In this document: piece by piece, positions 29,112 to 39,794 of the stretch
Layout: the number at the start of each line of letters is the position of its first letter
Numbering within the stretch: position 1 is the stretch's first letter
DNA from: Rouxiella badensis
GTDB lineage: Bacteria; Pseudomonadota; Gammaproteobacteria; Enterobacterales; Enterobacteriaceae
Direction: 5' to 3'
DNA length: 42,902 nt
Assembly (NCBI RefSeq): GCF_002093665.1
Contig: NZ_MRWE01000041.1
Location: 1 to 42,902 of the forward strand
Notes under the pieces: generated by a model
What the model was told of the DNA's origin: nothing
Databases searched by the model: none
The model's input: the letters and a program-made list of their open reading frames with translations, nothing else
Position numbers and translations under genes: made by a program

Positions 29112-30308
29112 TTACAGAGTAAATGACTGTAATAACAATGATGCGGCCTCTCTCGCAGAGCGGTCTATTTCCAAAACCTCTTCTACGCAGCTTGGCTCTC
29201 CGGGCAAAGTTTTATCCATGACCCGATGATTGAGTTTGGCAATATCGGTAAAGCGAATTTTCCCCGCCAGGAATGCAGCAACCGAAATCTCATTAGCGGC
29301 ATTGAGCGCCGTGGTTGCAGCCTGACCAGTACGGCTGGCCTCGATGGCCAATTTTAGACACGGATAACGCTCGTAGTCTGGCTCGCTGAAAGTCAATGCG
29401 CCCATTTTGCAGAAATCCAGAGGCTCAACGCCCGCAGCAACACGCTGTGGATACGCCATGGCGTGGGCGATTGGCGTACGCATATCCGGCGAACCCAGTT
29501 GAGCTAATACGCTGCCGTCGATGTAGCGCACCATCGAGTGAATCATCGACTGTGGGTGAATGATGACTTCCATCTGCTCCGCCGAAGCGTTAAACAGCCA
29601 GCGAGCCTCAATATACTCCAGACCTTTGTTCATCATTGTGGCCGAGTCGACAGAAATTTTCCGACCCATTGACCAATTTGGATGCGCGCAGGCGCGTTCA
29701 GGCGTCACGTCGGCGAACTCTGACAGCGGCAGTTCACGGAAAGGCCCACCCGAACCGGTCAGAATAATGCGCGACACGCCGTTGTCTGGCAGAGATGCGT
29801 AACCCAGCTGTTGCTGAATAGTTTCCGGCAGGCTCTGAAAAATCGCGTTATGTTCGCTGTCGATGGGCAACAGCTGACTTTTATTTTCACGTACTGCATC
29901 CATGAAGATGCGACCGCAGGTCACCAGCGACTCTTTGTTTGCCAACAGAACGCGTTTACCGGCTTTGACGGCGGCAAGCGTCGGCAACAGGCCGGCGGCA
30001 CCGACGATGGCAGACATGACTTGATCAACCTCATCCAGCGCGGCCAGTTCGCAGGCGGCATTCACGCCCGACATGACCTGCGTCTTGCTCCCCTGCTCTT
30101 TTAGAATCTCTCTCAGCGCAGCGGCCGATCTTTCATCCGCCATTGAGGCGTACAAAGGAGAGAACTCGAGACACTGCTCGGCCATGACCTGAACATTGTT
30201 TCCTGCGACCAGCGCACGCACGGCAAAGGCCTCAGGGTTGGACCGCACGACGCAAAGCGTGCTAATGCCAACAGAACCTGTTGAGCCAAGGATAGTCAGT
30301 TGCTTCAT
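29112..30308 (-). CDS. dxr: 1-deoxy-D-xylulose 5-phosphate reductoisomerase
   Basis: Dxr (IspC) turns DXP into 2-C-methylerythritol 4-phosphate with NADPH, the second step of the MEP isoprenoid pathway that feeds UppS. The Rossmann motif [11 protein letters not shown] begins at residue 7. [13 protein letters not shown] holds the metal-binding Asp and Glu, and [20 protein letters not shown] lines the active site. I chose ATG 30308 (398 residues, the E. coli length) because [12 protein letters not shown] then matches from the first residue; an in-frame start at 30350 adds 14 residues with no counterpart. No strong ribosome site is seen. Confidence 0.96.
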   Translation of the reverse strand: MKQLTILGSTGSVGISTLCVVRSNPEAFAVRALVAGNNVQVMAEQCLEFSPLYASMADERSAAALREILKEQGSKTQVMSGVNAACELAALDEVDQVMSAIVGAAGLLPTLAAVKAGKRVLLANKESLVTCGRIFMDAVRENKSQLLPIDSEHNAIFQSLPETIQQQLGYASLPDNGVSRIILTGSGGPFRELPLSEFADVTPERACAHPNWSMGRKISVDSATMMNKGLEYIEARWLFNASAEQMEVIIHPQSMIHSMVRYIDGSVLAQLGSPDMRTPIAHAMAYPQRVAAGVEPLDFCKMGALTFSEPDYERYPCLKLAIEASRTGQAATTALNAANEISVAAFLAGKIRFTDIAKLNHRVMDKTLPGEPSCVEEVLEIDRSAREAASLLLQSFTL

Positions 30309-30490
30309 GAAGGTACTCAATATAGCGAAAGTCATTATCGGAGGTGACACAGTCTGTTACTCATTCAGCCACTTGTCTATCAGATTCAAGCACCAAATTT
30401 CATGTGTCACAACGACGGGATAGGGCCCATTTTATTGATTAATACTTAATTTACAATTAACTGTAGGGCTTTTATAAGAAATGTTTTTTC

Positions 30491-30521
30491 AAAAAAATAA
30501 AGCGCCGCATTTGCGACGCTT
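30491..30521 (-). terminator. rho-independent terminator after frr
   Basis: On the minus strand AAGCGTCGC and GCGGCGCTT (stem 30500-30508 with 30513-30521, one G-T pair, 4-nt loop) are followed by TATTTTTTT. It separates frr from dxr. The 180-bp AT-rich stretch to dxr (30309-30490) shows no convincing promoter. Confidence 0.87.
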
Positions 30522-30542
30522 CAGGTAATACGCAGAGATAGA

Positions 30543-31100
30543 TTAGAAATCCATCAACTCGGCTTCTTTATCAGCCAGCGCTTTGTCTACCGCTTTGATA
30601 TAAGTATCAGTCATTTTCTGAATGTCGTCCTGGGAACGACGATCTTCGTCTTCGCTGATCTCTTTGTCTTTCAGGAGTGCTTTCACTTTATCGTTAGCGT
30701 CACGGCGAACGTTACGCACAGAAACACGACCCTGCTCGGCTTCACCGCGCACGATTTTGATCATGTCTTTACGACGCTCTTCCGTCAGCGGAGGCAGTGG
30801 AACACGGATAACGCTACCGGCAGACATCGGGTTCAGACCCAGGTCGGACGCCATGATAGCTTTCTCTACCGCTGCGCTAACGGAACGGTCGAATACGGTA
30901 ACAGCCAGGGTATGTGCATCTTCTGCAACAACGCTTGCCAACTGACGCAGCGGAGTGGAAGAGCCATAGTAGTCGACATGGATACCATCAAGAATGCTTG
31001 GCTGTGCACGACCGGTGCGGATTTTGCTGATGTTATTTTTGAATGCTTCTACGCATTTTGACATGCGGGTATCAGCATCTTTTCTGATTTCATTAATCAC
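30543..31100 (-). CDS. frr: ribosome recycling factor
   Basis: RRF works with EF-G to split the post-termination ribosome; it is essential and cytosolic. The 185-residue protein is a three-helix bundle with a beta domain. The hallmarks [10 protein letters not shown]-type segment (here [18 protein letters not shown]), [20 protein letters not shown] and the basic [20 protein letters not shown] are all present. The start is GTG with AAAGG at 7-nt spacing, as in E. coli frr. It lies between pyrH and dxr; a strong terminator follows. Confidence 0.97.
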   Translation of the reverse strand: MINEIRKDADTRMSKCVEAFKNNISKIRTGRAQPSILDGIHVDYYGSSTPLRQLASVVAEDAHTLAVTVFDRSVSAAVEKAIMASDLGLNPMSAGSVIRVPLPPLTEERRKDMIKIVRGEAEQGRVSVRNVRRDANDKVKALLKDKEISEDEDRRSQDDIQKMTDTYIKAVDKALADKEAELMDF

Positions 31101-31190
31101 GTTGCGAACCTTTGGAAACGGGTTACTTGGCAGACCATAACTTTATTATAGTCCGTGAATATTCAAAACGGTCTTCTAATAAACGACAGG

Positions 31191-31922
31191 TTACTCGCCG
31201 CTGGAGATGAGCGTACCTTCGTTCTCACCCATGACGACGCGGCGCAGAGCGCCTGGTTTGTTCATGTTGAAAACGCGAATCGGCAGGTTGTGGTCGCGAG
31301 CCAGCGTGAAGGCAGCAAGGTCCATGACTTTCAATTCTTTTTCAAGCACGTCCTGGTAAGTCAGGTGATCGAACATAGTCGCGTCCGGGTGTTTAACCGG
31401 ATCGGCAGAGAAGACGCCGTCAACTTTGGTGGCCTTGAGAACCACGTCAGCTTCGATTTCGATCCCGCGCAAACAGGCCGCAGAATCTGTAGTGAAGAAT
31501 GGATTGCCGGTACCGGCTGCAAAGATTACGACACGATTGTTACGCAGCAGGCTAATGGCTTCTGCCCAGCTGTAGTTGTCGCAAACGCCGTTAAGCGGAA
31601 TCGCAGACATGAGGCGCGCATTCACATAGGCACGGTGCAGTGCATCACGCATTGCCAGACCATTCATTACGGTGGCCAGCATTCCCATGTGGTCGCCTAC
31701 GACGCGATTCATTCCAGCTTGAGCAAGACCAGCACCGCGGAACAGGTTCCCGCCGCCAATCACAACACCCACCTGGATGCCCAGCTCAACCAGCTCTTTC
31801 ACTTCCTGTGCCATGCGATCCAAAACGCTCGCATCGATACCAAAACCTTCACTGCCCTGCAGGGCTTCGCCACTGAGTTTTAGCAGGATACGCTGATAAA
31901 CGGGTTTCGCATTGGTAGCCAT
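31191..31922 (-). CDS. pyrH: uridylate kinase
   Basis: PyrH phosphorylates UMP to UDP; it is a hexamer of the amino-acid kinase fold, activated by GTP and inhibited by [16 protein letters not shown] and [13 protein letters not shown] give the nucleotide-binding loops; [20 protein letters not shown] and [20 protein letters not shown] are typical. I chose ATG 31922 (243 residues) because AGGACA precedes it and [19 protein letters not shown] matches E. coli from residue 1. The frame is open to 32006, but no ribosome site supports that. It lies between tsf and frr. Confidence 0.97.
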   Translation of the reverse strand: MATNAKPVYQRILLKLSGEALQGSEGFGIDASVLDRMAQEVKELVELGIQVGVVIGGGNLFRGAGLAQAGMNRVVGDHMGMLATVMNGLAMRDALHRAYVNARLMSAIPLNGVCDNYSWAEAISLLRNNRVVIFAAGTGNPFFTTDSAACLRGIEIEADVVLKATKVDGVFSADPVKHPDATMFDHLTYQDVLEKELKVMDLAAFTLARDHNLPIRVFNMNKPGALRRVVMGENEGTLISSGE

Positions 31923-31987
31923 GGTGTCTGTCCTAAGAAGCAATGTGTCGTAATGGGATGGTCGTTTTTTTTGCATCACAAGTCCTG

Positions 31988-32005
31988 TGATGTCATCAGA
32001 CATCA
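31988..32005. promoter_or_regulatory. dyad symmetry upstream of pyrH
   Basis: TGATGTC (31988-31994) and GACATCA (31999-32005) form a 7-bp inverted repeat around ATCA, about 65 bp before the pyrH start. A second, smaller one (GAGG ataa CCTC, near 32031-32042) lies further upstream. Either could be an operator or an mRNA hairpin; I do not recognise a regulator. Confidence 0.35.
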
Positions 32006-32065
32006 ACTTATCTGCCTGATTAAACTAGTAGAGGATAACCTCTGAGGTATTTTTTAAGGCCGGAT

Positions 32066-32094
32066 AAAACGGAACCGCCAGTTTCAGCGGTTCC
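32066..32094 (-). terminator. rho-independent terminator after tsf
   Basis: GGAACCGC (32071-32078) and GCGGTTCC (32087-32094) form a perfect 8-bp stem with an 8-nt loop. On the minus strand GTTTTAT follows. It lies 21 bp past the tsf stop. Confidence 0.85.
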
Positions 32095-32114
32095 ATTTTT
32101 ACATCAATCCAGCA

Positions 32115-32966
32115 TTAAGACTGTTTGCTCATTGCAGCAACTTCTGCAGCAAAGTCAGTCTCAGCTTTCTGGATGCCTTCACCCACTTCAAAGCGAATGA
32201 AGTTAGTCACGTCAGCGTTGTGCTCTTTCAGAACCTGAGCAACTGATTTGCTTGGGTCGATAACGAAAGGCTGACCCGTCAGAGAAACTTCGCCGGTGAA
32301 TTTCTTCATGCGGCCTTCAACCATTTTCTCTGCAATTTCTTTTGGCTTGCCAGACTGCATCGCGATGTCCAGCTGAACCTGGTACTCTTTTTCTACAACT
32401 TCAGCAGACACGTCTTCTGGCTTAACGAATTCTGGCTTGCTTGCAGCAACGTGCATAGCGATTTGCTTAACCAGGTCTTCTTCAGCGCCAGTAGCAGCAA
32501 CCAGAACACCGATGCGAGCACCGTGCAGGTAGCTACCCAGAACGTCGCCTTCCAGTGCAGCGATACGGCGAATGTTGATGTTCTCACCGATCTTAGCAAC
32601 CAGAGCAACACGCTCTTCTTCGAACTGAGCTTTCAGTACTTCAACGTCAGTGATTTTGCCTGCGAAAGCAGCATCCAGCACTTTGTCAGCGAAAGCCTGG
32701 AAACCACCATCTTTAGCAACGAAGTCAGTCTGGCAGTTAACTTCCAGGATCAGACCGTAGTTGCCTTCGACTTTAGTTTTGATCACGCCGTCAGCAGCTA
32801 CGTTGCCTGCTTTCTTAGCAGCTTTGATCGCGCCAGATTTACGCATGTTTTCAATTGACAGCTCGATGTCGCCGTTAGCTTCAACCAGCGCTTTCTTACA
32901 ATCCATCATGCCAGCGCCAGTACGTTCGCGCAGTTCTTTTACCAGGGCAGCGGTAATATCAGCCAT
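32115..32966 (-). CDS. tsf: elongation factor Ts
   Basis: EF-Ts exchanges GDP for GTP on EF-Tu. The N-terminal UBA-like module ([20 protein letters not shown]) and the core signature [13 protein letters not shown] are intact, followed by the two core subdomains with the coiled-coil arm. I chose ATG 32966 (283 residues, the E. coli length); AGGAA precedes it. The frame runs to 33038 without support. It is the second gene of rpsB-tsf; a GC-rich hairpin in the gap is expected to lower its expression relative to rpsB. Confidence 0.98.
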   Translation of the reverse strand: MADITAALVKELRERTGAGMMDCKKALVEANGDIELSIENMRKSGAIKAAKKAGNVAADGVIKTKVEGNYGLILEVNCQTDFVAKDGGFQAFADKVLDAAFAGKITDVEVLKAQFEEERVALVAKIGENINIRRIAALEGDVLGSYLHGARIGVLVAATGAEEDLVKQIAMHVAASKPEFVKPEDVSAEVVEKEYQVQLDIAMQSGKPKEIAEKMVEGRMKKFTGEVSLTGQPFVIDPSKSVAQVLKEHNADVTNFIRFEVGEGIQKAETDFAAEVAAMSKQS

Positions 32967-33038
32967 TGTAGTTTCCTCGATTATCCCAGTGCAAAAAGGC
33001 TTTTGCATTGAGATATTTCTCGCATTTAAGATAAGCAA

Positions 33039-33060
33039 AGGGGGCCAATTAAGGCCCCCT
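33039..33060 (-). other. rpsB-tsf intergenic hairpin (attenuator)
   Basis: AGGGGGCC (33039-33046) pairs with GGCCCCCT (33053-33060), loop AATTAA. On the minus strand the following sequence TTTGCTTATCTT is only partly T-rich, so termination is likely incomplete. An attenuator in this gap is known in E. coli. Confidence 0.65.
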
Positions 33061-33111
33061 AACCAACATATTCAATACCTGGTTAATAAGGGCTGCTGTG
33101 AGCCTTCCTTA

Positions 33112-34053
<942 letters not shown>

Positions 34054-34059
34054 GCGCGC

Positions 34060-34089
34060 TTTATACCATAAATCACGGTAAGAAACCAA
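34060..34089 (-). promoter_or_regulatory. rpsB promoter
   Basis: On the minus strand an extended -10 TGGTATAAA (hexamer 34060-34065) is followed by the GC-rich discriminator GCGCGCC, typical of stringently controlled ribosomal promoters. The -35 TTGGTT (34084-34089) is 18 bp upstream. Confidence 0.7.
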
Positions 34090-34126
34090 CTAAACTTACA
34101 CAAAGGCGCGGCGGTAGAATGATAAT

Positions 34127-34155
34127 TTGGCAGCTCAGAACTGGGCTGATACCAT
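34127..34155 (+). promoter_or_regulatory. map promoter
   Basis: TTGGCA (34127-34132), a 17-bp spacer and TACCAT (34150-34155) predict a start near 34162 and a leader of about 86 nt before map. It is divergent from the rpsB promoter, about 60 bp away. Confidence 0.55.
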
Positions 34156-34247
34156 AAGACCTAGCTAATTATTGACGACCCGCAGGCATAAATAAAGGCT
34201 GTTTAAACCAGGCTCGTCAAAAAACTCGACACCAGCAGGATTCTTTC

Positions 34248-35054
34248 ATGGCAATTTCAATCAAAACACCTCAAGACATCGAAAAAATGCGCGTGGCCGG
34301 ACGCCTCGCCGCAGAAGTGCTGGAGATAATCGAGCCACACGTCAAACCTGGCGTCACCACGGCTGAGCTTGACCGTATCTGCCACGAGCATATTACTGTG
34401 AAGCAGCAGGCAATTCCGGCCTGTCTGGGCTATCACGGCTTCCCGAAATCAGTGTGTATTTCCATTAATGAAGTCGTCTGCCACGGCATTCCTTCCGATG
34501 ACCGTGTTCTCAAAGACGGTGACATCGTGAACATCGACGTGACCGTGATTAAAGACGGCTTCCACGGTGACACCTCGACCATGTTTATCGCCGGCAAGCC
34601 GACCATTCTCGGCGAGCGCCTGTGCCGCGTGACCCAAGAGAGCCTGTATCTGGCGCTGAAGATGGTCAAGCCGGGTATTCGCCTGCGTTCACTAGGTAAG
34701 GCGATTCAGCAGTTCGTCGAAGGTGAGAAATTCTCCGTGGTGCGCGAATACTGCGGTCATGGCATCGGTGAAGGCTTCCACGAAGAGCCACAGGTGCTGC
34801 ACTATGATGCAGACGACGGCGGCGTGGTTCTCCAACCGGGCATGGCATTTACCATCGAGCCGATGGTAAACGCCGGTGACTATCGAATTCGCAGCATGAA
34901 AGACGGCTGGACCGTGAAAACCAAAGACCGCAGCCTGTCTGCGCAGTATGAGCACACGCTCGTCGTGACCGACAACGGTTGTGAAATCATGACCCTGCGT
35001 AAGGATGAGACTATCCCCAACGTCCTGACGCACGAAACCACGGCGGCGAACTAA
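34248..35054 (+). CDS. map: methionine aminopeptidase, type I
   Basis: Map removes the initiator methionine from nascent proteins and is essential. Of its five metal ligands, Asp97 and Asp108 are in VNIDVTVIKDGFHGDTSTMF; the His is in EYCGHGIGEGFHEEP, and the two Glu are in TIEPMVN and SAQYEHTLVV. It has 268 residues against 264 in E. coli. It is divergent from rpsB, an arrangement shared across enterobacteria, which places processing next to ribosome synthesis. A terminator and glnD follow. Confidence 0.97.
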   Translation: MAISIKTPQDIEKMRVAGRLAAEVLEIIEPHVKPGVTTAELDRICHEHITVKQQAIPACLGYHGFPKSVCISINEVVCHGIPSDDRVLKDGDIVNIDVTVIKDGFHGDTSTMFIAGKPTILGERLCRVTQESLYLALKMVKPGIRLRSLGKAIQQFVEGEKFSVVREYCGHGIGEGFHEEPQVLHYDADDGGVVLQPGMAFTIEPMVNAGDYRIRSMKDGWTVKTKDRSLSAQYEHTLVVTDNGCEIMTLRKDETIPNVLTHETTAAN

Positions 35055-35072
35055 TCCCGAAGAATGCATACA

Positions 35073-35098
35073 GGCCGGCTATTTTTGCCGGCTTTTTT
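35073..35098 (+). terminator. rho-independent terminator after map
   Basis: GCCGGC (35074-35079), loop TATTTTT and GCCGGC (35087-35092) followed by TTTTTT. It lies 19 bp past the map stop and upstream of the glnD start I chose. Confidence 0.75.
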
Positions 35099-35147
35099 AT
35101 CAGAGTGTCCTGTCGTCTTATTTTATAAATCCGTGGGCTACGCACTT

Positions 35148-37844
35148 ATGTCTGATTCGTTTCTGTCTAAAAACCTTATTCATCTGGCTTTGCCGCTGCC
35201 GGTCGAGATAACTCGCGCGTTTCCCGATAAGCCCCCTTCACCCTCCTCCTATGCCGATGAAGAGCTGAACCGTCAGTCTCTAAAACAGCACATGGATGAA
35301 TTCCAGCTTTGGCTGGCAGAGGCGTTTAACTGCGGGCAACGCGTTGAAGAGCTGGTTGCCGCGCGCGCGCTTTACATCGACCAGATGCTGCAACGCCTGT
35401 GGATTTTCTACGGCTTCGATAAAATCCCCGAGACGGCGATGGTGGCAGTTGGCGGCTACGGGCGCGGCGAGCTGCATCCGCTGTCGGATATCGACGTCTT
35501 GGTGCTGAGCCAGAAACGCCTCAACGACGACCAGGCGCAGCGCATCGGTGAACTGATTACCCTGCTGTGGGATCTCAAGCTCGAAGTGGGTCACAGCGTG
35601 CGCACGCTGGAAGAGTGCATGCTCGAAGGCCTTGCCGACCTCACCGTGGCAACCAACCTCATCGAGTCGCGTCTGGTCTGTGGCGACGTCGCCCTGTTCC
35701 TGAACATGCAAAAGCATATCTTTAGCGACGGATTTTGGCCCTCTCCGACCTTCTTTCGCGCAAAAATCGACGAACAGAACGAACGTCATCAACGTTATCA
35801 CGGCACCAGCTATAACCTTGAGCCGGATATTAAGAGCAGCCCAGGCGGACTGCGCGACATCCATACCCTGCTGTGGGTCGCTCGCCGCCACTTTGGCGCA
35901 ACGTCGCTCGACGAAATGGTCAGCTTCGGCTTCCTGACCAAGGCCGAACGCAACGAAATCAACGAATGCCAGAGCTTTCTGTGGCGTATTCGCTTCGCCC
36001 TGCACCTGATCCTTAACCGCTACGATAACCGCCTGCTGTTCGACCGCCAGCTCAACGTTGCCCAACTTTTGCAGTATCAGGGCGAAGGCAACGAGCCGGT
36101 CGAGCGGATGATGAAAGACTTCTATCGCATGACGCGCCGCGTCGGCGAGTTGAATCAGATGCTGCTGCAACTGTTTGACGAGGCGATTCTGGCCATTGGC
36201 CCGAACGAGAAACCGCGTCCGCTGGACGACAACTTCCAGCTGCGCGGTGACCTGATTGACGTACGCGACGAGACGCTGTTTGACCGCGAGCCGCAGGCGA
36301 TCATCAGTATGTTCTACCTGATGGTGCGCCACCGCGAGATAAAAGGCATTTACTCGACCACCGTGCGTCTGCTGCGCCGTACGCGCCGCCACCTTCAAAC
36401 GCCGCTGTGCATGATTCCCGAAGCTCGGGAGATTTTCATGGCAATCCTGCGCCACCCTGGCGCGGTCAGCCGTGCACTGGTGCCAATGCATCGCCACAGC
36501 GTGCTGTGGGCCTATATGCCACAGTGGGGGCTGATTGTCGGTCAGATGCAGTTCGACCTGTTCCACGCTTATACCGTCGATGAGCACACCGTACGCGTGC
36601 TGCAAAAACTCGAAAGCTTTGCTGATGAGAACACCCGTCCGCGTCATCCGCTTTGCGTCGATCTCTTTCCTCGTCTGCCGCAGCCTGAGCTGTTGCTGAT
36701 GGCCGCACTGTTCCACGACATCGCCAAAGGTCGCGGTGGCGATCACTCGGTGCTGGGTGCGCACGACGCACAGGAATTCGCCGAGCTGCACGGCCTGAGC
36801 TCGAACGACAGCCAGCTGGTTTCATGGCTGGTGCGCTGCCATCTGCTGATGTCGGTCACGGCTCAACGTCGTGATATTCAGGATCCGAACGAAATTCAGC
36901 AGTTCGCCGCTGAAATGCAGACCGAGAATCGCCTGCGTTACCTGGTCTGCCTGACCGTGGCCGATATCTGCGCCACCAACGAGACCCTATGGAACAGCTG
37001 GAAGCAAAGCCTGATACGCGAGCTCTATTTCGCGACAGAGAAACAGCTGCGTCGCGGCACCCAAAACACGCCGGACCTGCGCGAGCGCGTGCGCCATCAT
37101 CGTCTGCAAGCGTTGGCGCTCCTGCGCATGGACAACATCGACGAAGAGAAGCTGCACCATATCTGGAGCCGTTGCCGCTCCGACTATTTCCTGCGCCATA
37201 CGCCGAACCAGTTGGCCTGGCACGCGCGTCATCTGCTCGACCATGATTCGACCAAACCTCTGGTGCTGGTCAGCCATCAGGCTACGCGTGGCGGCACCGA
37301 GATCTTCATCTGGAGTCCGGACAAACCCTACCTGTTTGCCGCCGTGGCCGGTGAGCTTGACCGACGCAACCTGAGTATCCACGACGCGCAGATCTTCACC
37401 AACCGCGACGGGATGGCGATGGACACCTTTATTGTGCTGGAGCCGGACGGCAAGCCGCTGGCACAGGACCGTCACGAAACGACGCGCTTTGCGCTCGAGC
37501 AGGCGATGCTACAGGCTTATCAACCGCCACGCGCGCGCCGTCCGTCGTCAAAACTGCGTAATTTCAGCGTGCCGACCGAGGTCAGCTTCCTGCCGACGCA
37601 TACCGATCGCAAAACCTATATGGAACTGGTCGCGCTTGACCAACCCGGGCTGCTGGCGCGTGTCGGTGAGGTGTTCTCGGATCTTGGGCTGTCGCTGCAC
37701 GGTGCGAGAATCTCTACCATTGGCGAACGCGTAGAGGACTTGTTTATCCTCGCCAACAGCGAACGCCGGGCATTAGACAAGCAAACACGTCGAGAAATTG
37801 AGCGAAGATTAACTGAGGTGCTCAACCCGTTCGATAAAGTATGA
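35148..37844 (+). CDS. glnD: bifunctional uridylyltransferase/uridylyl-removing enzyme GlnD
   Basis: GlnD senses glutamine and adds UMP to, or removes it from, the PII proteins GlnB and GlnK, so it heads the nitrogen-control cascade. Domains in order: nucleotidyltransferase ([15 protein letters not shown], about residues 105-120), a linker with [20 protein letters not shown], an HD phosphohydrolase domain ([15 protein letters not shown]) for deuridylylation, and two C-terminal ACT domains ([40 protein letters not shown]) that bind glutamine. I chose ATG 35148 (898 residues; E. coli 890), as the frame upstream runs through the map terminator. The first 45 residues diverge from E. coli. Confidence 0.97.
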   Translation: MSDSFLSKNLIHLALPLPVEITRAFPDKPPSPSSYADEELNRQSLKQHMDEFQLWLAEAFNCGQRVEELVAARALYIDQMLQRLWIFYGFDKIPETAMVAVGGYGRGELHPLSDIDVLVLSQKRLNDDQAQRIGELITLLWDLKLEVGHSVRTLEECMLEGLADLTVATNLIESRLVCGDVALFLNMQKHIFSDGFWPSPTFFRAKIDEQNERHQRYHGTSYNLEPDIKSSPGGLRDIHTLLWVARRHFGATSLDEMVSFGFLTKAERNEINECQSFLWRIRFALHLILNRYDNRLLFDRQLNVAQLLQYQGEGNEPVERMMKDFYRMTRRVGELNQMLLQLFDEAILAIGPNEKPRPLDDNFQLRGDLIDVRDETLFDREPQAIISMFYLMVRHREIKGIYSTTVRLLRRTRRHLQTPLCMIPEAREIFMAILRHPGAVSRALVPMHRHSVLWAYMPQWGLIVGQMQFDLFHAYTVDEHTVRVLQKLESFADENTRPRHPLCVDLFPRLPQPELLLMAALFHDIAKGRGGDHSVLGAHDAQEFAELHGLSSNDSQLVSWLVRCHLLMSVTAQRRDIQDPNEIQQFAAEMQTENRLRYLVCLTVADICATNETLWNSWKQSLIRELYFATEKQLRRGTQNTPDLRERVRHHRLQALALLRMDNIDEEKLHHIWSRCRSDYFLRHTPNQLAWHARHLLDHDSTKPLVLVSHQATRGGTEIFIWSPDKPYLFAAVAGELDRRNLSIHDAQIFTNRDGMAMDTFIVLEPDGKPLAQDRHETTRFALEQAMLQAYQPPRARRPSSKLRNFSVPTEVSFLPTHTDRKTYMELVALDQPGLLARVGEVFSDLGLSLHGARISTIGERVEDLFILANSERRALDKQTRREIERRLTEVLNPFDKV

Positions 37845-37901
37845 TACAAGTAACGCTTGGCTTTTTTTCTTTCAACATCACTATCAGATAAAGAGAACAG
37901 T

Positions 37902-38723
37902 ATGGAATTACAAACCGTCATTGAGCAGGCATTCGAACGCCGTGCAGACATCACTCCGGCTAACGTTGACAGCGAAACACGCGACGCCGTTAACCAGGTT
38001 ATCAGCAAGATCGACAGCGGCGAACTGCGCGTTGCCGAGAAGATTGATGGCGAATGGGTTACGCATCAGTGGCTGAAGAAGGCGGTACTGCTCTCTTTCA
38101 GAATCAATGACAATGAAGTGATGGAAGGCGCGGAAAACCGCTTCTACGACAAAGTTCCAATGAAATTTGCCGACTACGACGAAGCGCGCTTCAAGCGTGA
38201 AGGTTTCCGCGTAGTGCCTCCTGCTGCCGTACGTAAAGGTTCTTTCATCGCTCGCAACGTGGTGCTGATGCCTTCTTACGTTAACATCGGCGCCTACGTT
38301 GATGAAGGCACCATGGTTGATACCTGGGCCACCGTGGGTTCTTGCGCGCAGATCGGTAAAAACGTTCACCTGTCCGGCGGCGTAGGCATCGGCGGCGTTC
38401 TGGAGCCACTGCAGGCTAACCCGACCATCATCGGCGACAACTGCTTCATCGGCGCACGTTCAGAAATCGTTGAAGGCGTCATCGTTGAAGACGGCTGCGT
38501 AATCTCAATGGGCGTTTACATTGGTCAGAGCACCAAGATTTATGACCGCGAAACCGGCGAAGTTCACTACGGTCGTGTGCCAGCAGGTTCGGTGGTTGTT
38601 TCCGGCAACCTGCCTTCTAAAGACGGTAAATACAGCCTGTACTGTGCTGTTATCGTGAAAAAGGTTGATGCAAAAACCTTAGGCAAAACCGGTCTTAATG
38701 AGTTATTACGTTCTATCGACTAA
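37902..38723 (+). CDS. dapD: 2,3,4,5-tetrahydropyridine-2,6-dicarboxylate N-succinyltransferase
   Basis: DapD transfers succinyl from succinyl-CoA to tetrahydrodipicolinate in the lysine and diaminopimelate pathway, which supplies peptidoglycan. The N-terminal helical domain is followed by a left-handed beta-helix of hexapeptide repeats ([40 protein letters not shown]). It has 273 residues. ATG 37902 has AGAGA upstream and [14 protein letters not shown] aligns with E. coli; an in-frame start at 37857 has no support. It lies 57 bp after glnD and before a perfect terminator. Its substrate pathway shares lysine with LdcC in this window. Confidence 0.97.
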   Translation: MELQTVIEQAFERRADITPANVDSETRDAVNQVISKIDSGELRVAEKIDGEWVTHQWLKKAVLLSFRINDNEVMEGAENRFYDKVPMKFADYDEARFKREGFRVVPPAAVRKGSFIARNVVLMPSYVNIGAYVDEGTMVDTWATVGSCAQIGKNVHLSGGVGIGGVLEPLQANPTIIGDNCFIGARSEIVEGVIVEDGCVISMGVYIGQSTKIYDRETGEVHYGRVPAGSVVVSGNLPSKDGKYSLYCAVIVKKVDAKTLGKTGLNELLRSID

Positions 38724-38730
38724 ACTGAAG

Positions 38731-38758
38731 AAGCGGGTTAATTAACCCGCTTTTTTTT
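38731..38758 (+). terminator. rho-independent terminator after dapD
   Basis: AAGCGGGTTAA (38731-38741) and TTAACCCGCTT (38742-38752) form a perfect palindrome whose middle bases make the loop, followed by eight T. Confidence 0.92.
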
Positions 38759-38818
38759 AAGGTATTTTCGGCGTTTCACGTATGAGCAATAAGTTTAAAA
38801 CAAAAGGATGGTGCTGCT

Positions 38819-39208
38819 ATGTATGACAACCTGAAAGGCCTGGGGATTAACAATCCTGATGACGTCGATCGTTATAATCTGCGTCAGGAAGCAAATAACG
38901 ACATTCTGAAGATTTATTTTCGCAAAGATAAAGGCGAGTTTTTTGCCAAGAGCGTGAAGTTTAAATACCCACGCCAGCGTAAAACCATTGCCGCCGACAA
39001 CGCGGGTCAGGGTTACAAAGAGATTAACGAGATTAGCCCAAACCTGCGCTACGTTATCGATGAACTGGATCAGATCTGCCAGCGTGAGCAGATTGAAGTC
39101 GACCTCAAGCGTAAAATCCTCGACGACCTGCGCCACCTCGAGTCCGTGGTTGCCAATAAGATTACCGAGATTGAGTCCGATTTGGAAAAACTGACCAGCG
39201 GCCGCTAA
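38819..39208 (+). CDS. yaeH: DUF3461 family protein YaeH
   Basis: A 129-residue cytosolic protein of unknown function, near-identical to E. coli YaeH in [20 protein letters not shown] and [10 protein letters not shown]. The C-terminal third ([20 protein letters not shown] and onward) is a charged helix with coiled-coil character. AAAAGGATGG precedes the ATG. It follows dapD beyond a terminator, so it probably has its own promoter, not identified. In E. coli the gene after yaeH is cdaR; here it is yqcA in the opposite direction, so synteny with E. coli ends here. Confidence 0.94.
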   Translation: MYDNLKGLGINNPDDVDRYNLRQEANNDILKIYFRKDKGEFFAKSVKFKYPRQRKTIAADNAGQGYKEINEISPNLRYVIDELDQICQREQIEVDLKRKILDDLRHLESVVANKITEIESDLEKLTSGR

Positions 39209-39255
39209 TCAGTTGCATTAGAGCCTGTAATGTTCAACGTTATCGATACCCTAAA

Positions 39256-39297
39256 ATTTCGAGCTGCAGGAAAACACGTTCATCTGCAGTTCGAAAT
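39256..39297. terminator. convergent terminator between yaeH and yqcA
   Basis: ATTTCGAGCTGCAG (39256-39269) pairs with CTGCAGTTCGAAAT (39284-39297), 14 bp with one G-T pair and a 14-nt loop. On the minus strand TTTTAGGG follows; on the plus strand TATTATG. It likely ends yqcA and perhaps yaeH. Confidence 0.6.
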
Positions 39298-39312
39298 ATT
39301 ATGGGCAGCGAA

Positions 39313-39762
39313 CTAACTCAATTGAGTGGCCCACTTTTCTACCCATGGCATAGCGACAATTTCTGGCTCCGGCTGCTCAATAGCATCGATCTCCAGCATC
39401 TCACCAATACGTTTTGCACCCTGCTCCTGGAGCAAATTGTCCATCTTGTGGCCACCGCCGCAGAAGAAATCATAGCTGCTGTCACCCAGCGCAATCATGC
39501 CGTAACGCAGTTCCGGCTGGTATCCGACTTGGTCGCGGATGGCATCAAACAACGGCGCGATGCTGTCAGGTAAATCGCCCTGACCCGTAGTAGAAGTAAT
39601 CACCAGCACGAAGTGATGGCGATAATATTGCCAGGCCTCAAGGGTACCCTCTTCAAAGACCTTTACCTGATGCCCGTGTTTTTTGAGCAAGGTTTCTGCT
39701 TCTTCAGCTACCAGCAACGCGTTTCCATACACAGTGCCTACGAAAATACCAATCTCAGCCAT
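39313..39762 (-). CDS. yqcA: flavodoxin YqcA
   Basis: A short-chain flavodoxin of 149 residues that binds FMN. The phosphate-binding loop is [15 protein letters not shown] (from residue 9), and the FMN loops [11 protein letters not shown] and [14 protein letters not shown] follow. Its electron-transfer partners are not known for certain; in E. coli YqcA belongs to the MioC-like group. GGGAG precedes the ATG. It lies 32 bp after truC and is the last gene of yqcC-truC-yqcA, the same trio and order as in E. coli, where it is at a different chromosomal place. Confidence 0.95.
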   Translation of the reverse strand: MAEIGIFVGTVYGNALLVAEEAETLLKKHGHQVKVFEEGTLEAWQYYRHHFVLVITSTTGQGDLPDSIAPLFDAIRDQVGYQPELRYGMIALGDSSYDFFCGGGHKMDNLLQEQGAKRIGEMLEIDAIEQPEPEIVAMPWVEKWATQLS

Positions 39763-39794
39763 GACCCTAACTCCCTAACTTTAACCCAAAATTG

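Noticed and set aside
31145-31150. Perfect TATAAT on the minus strand before frr
   Set aside because: No acceptable -35 stands 15-19 bp upstream and there is no extended -10, so I did not call it a promoter, although frr may well have one.
35280-36791. 503-codon open frame on the minus strand
   Set aside because: It lies entirely antisense within glnD, whose frame has full-length family motifs. The antisense translation is low in complexity (rich in Gln, His and Val) and has no recognisable domain or ribosome site.
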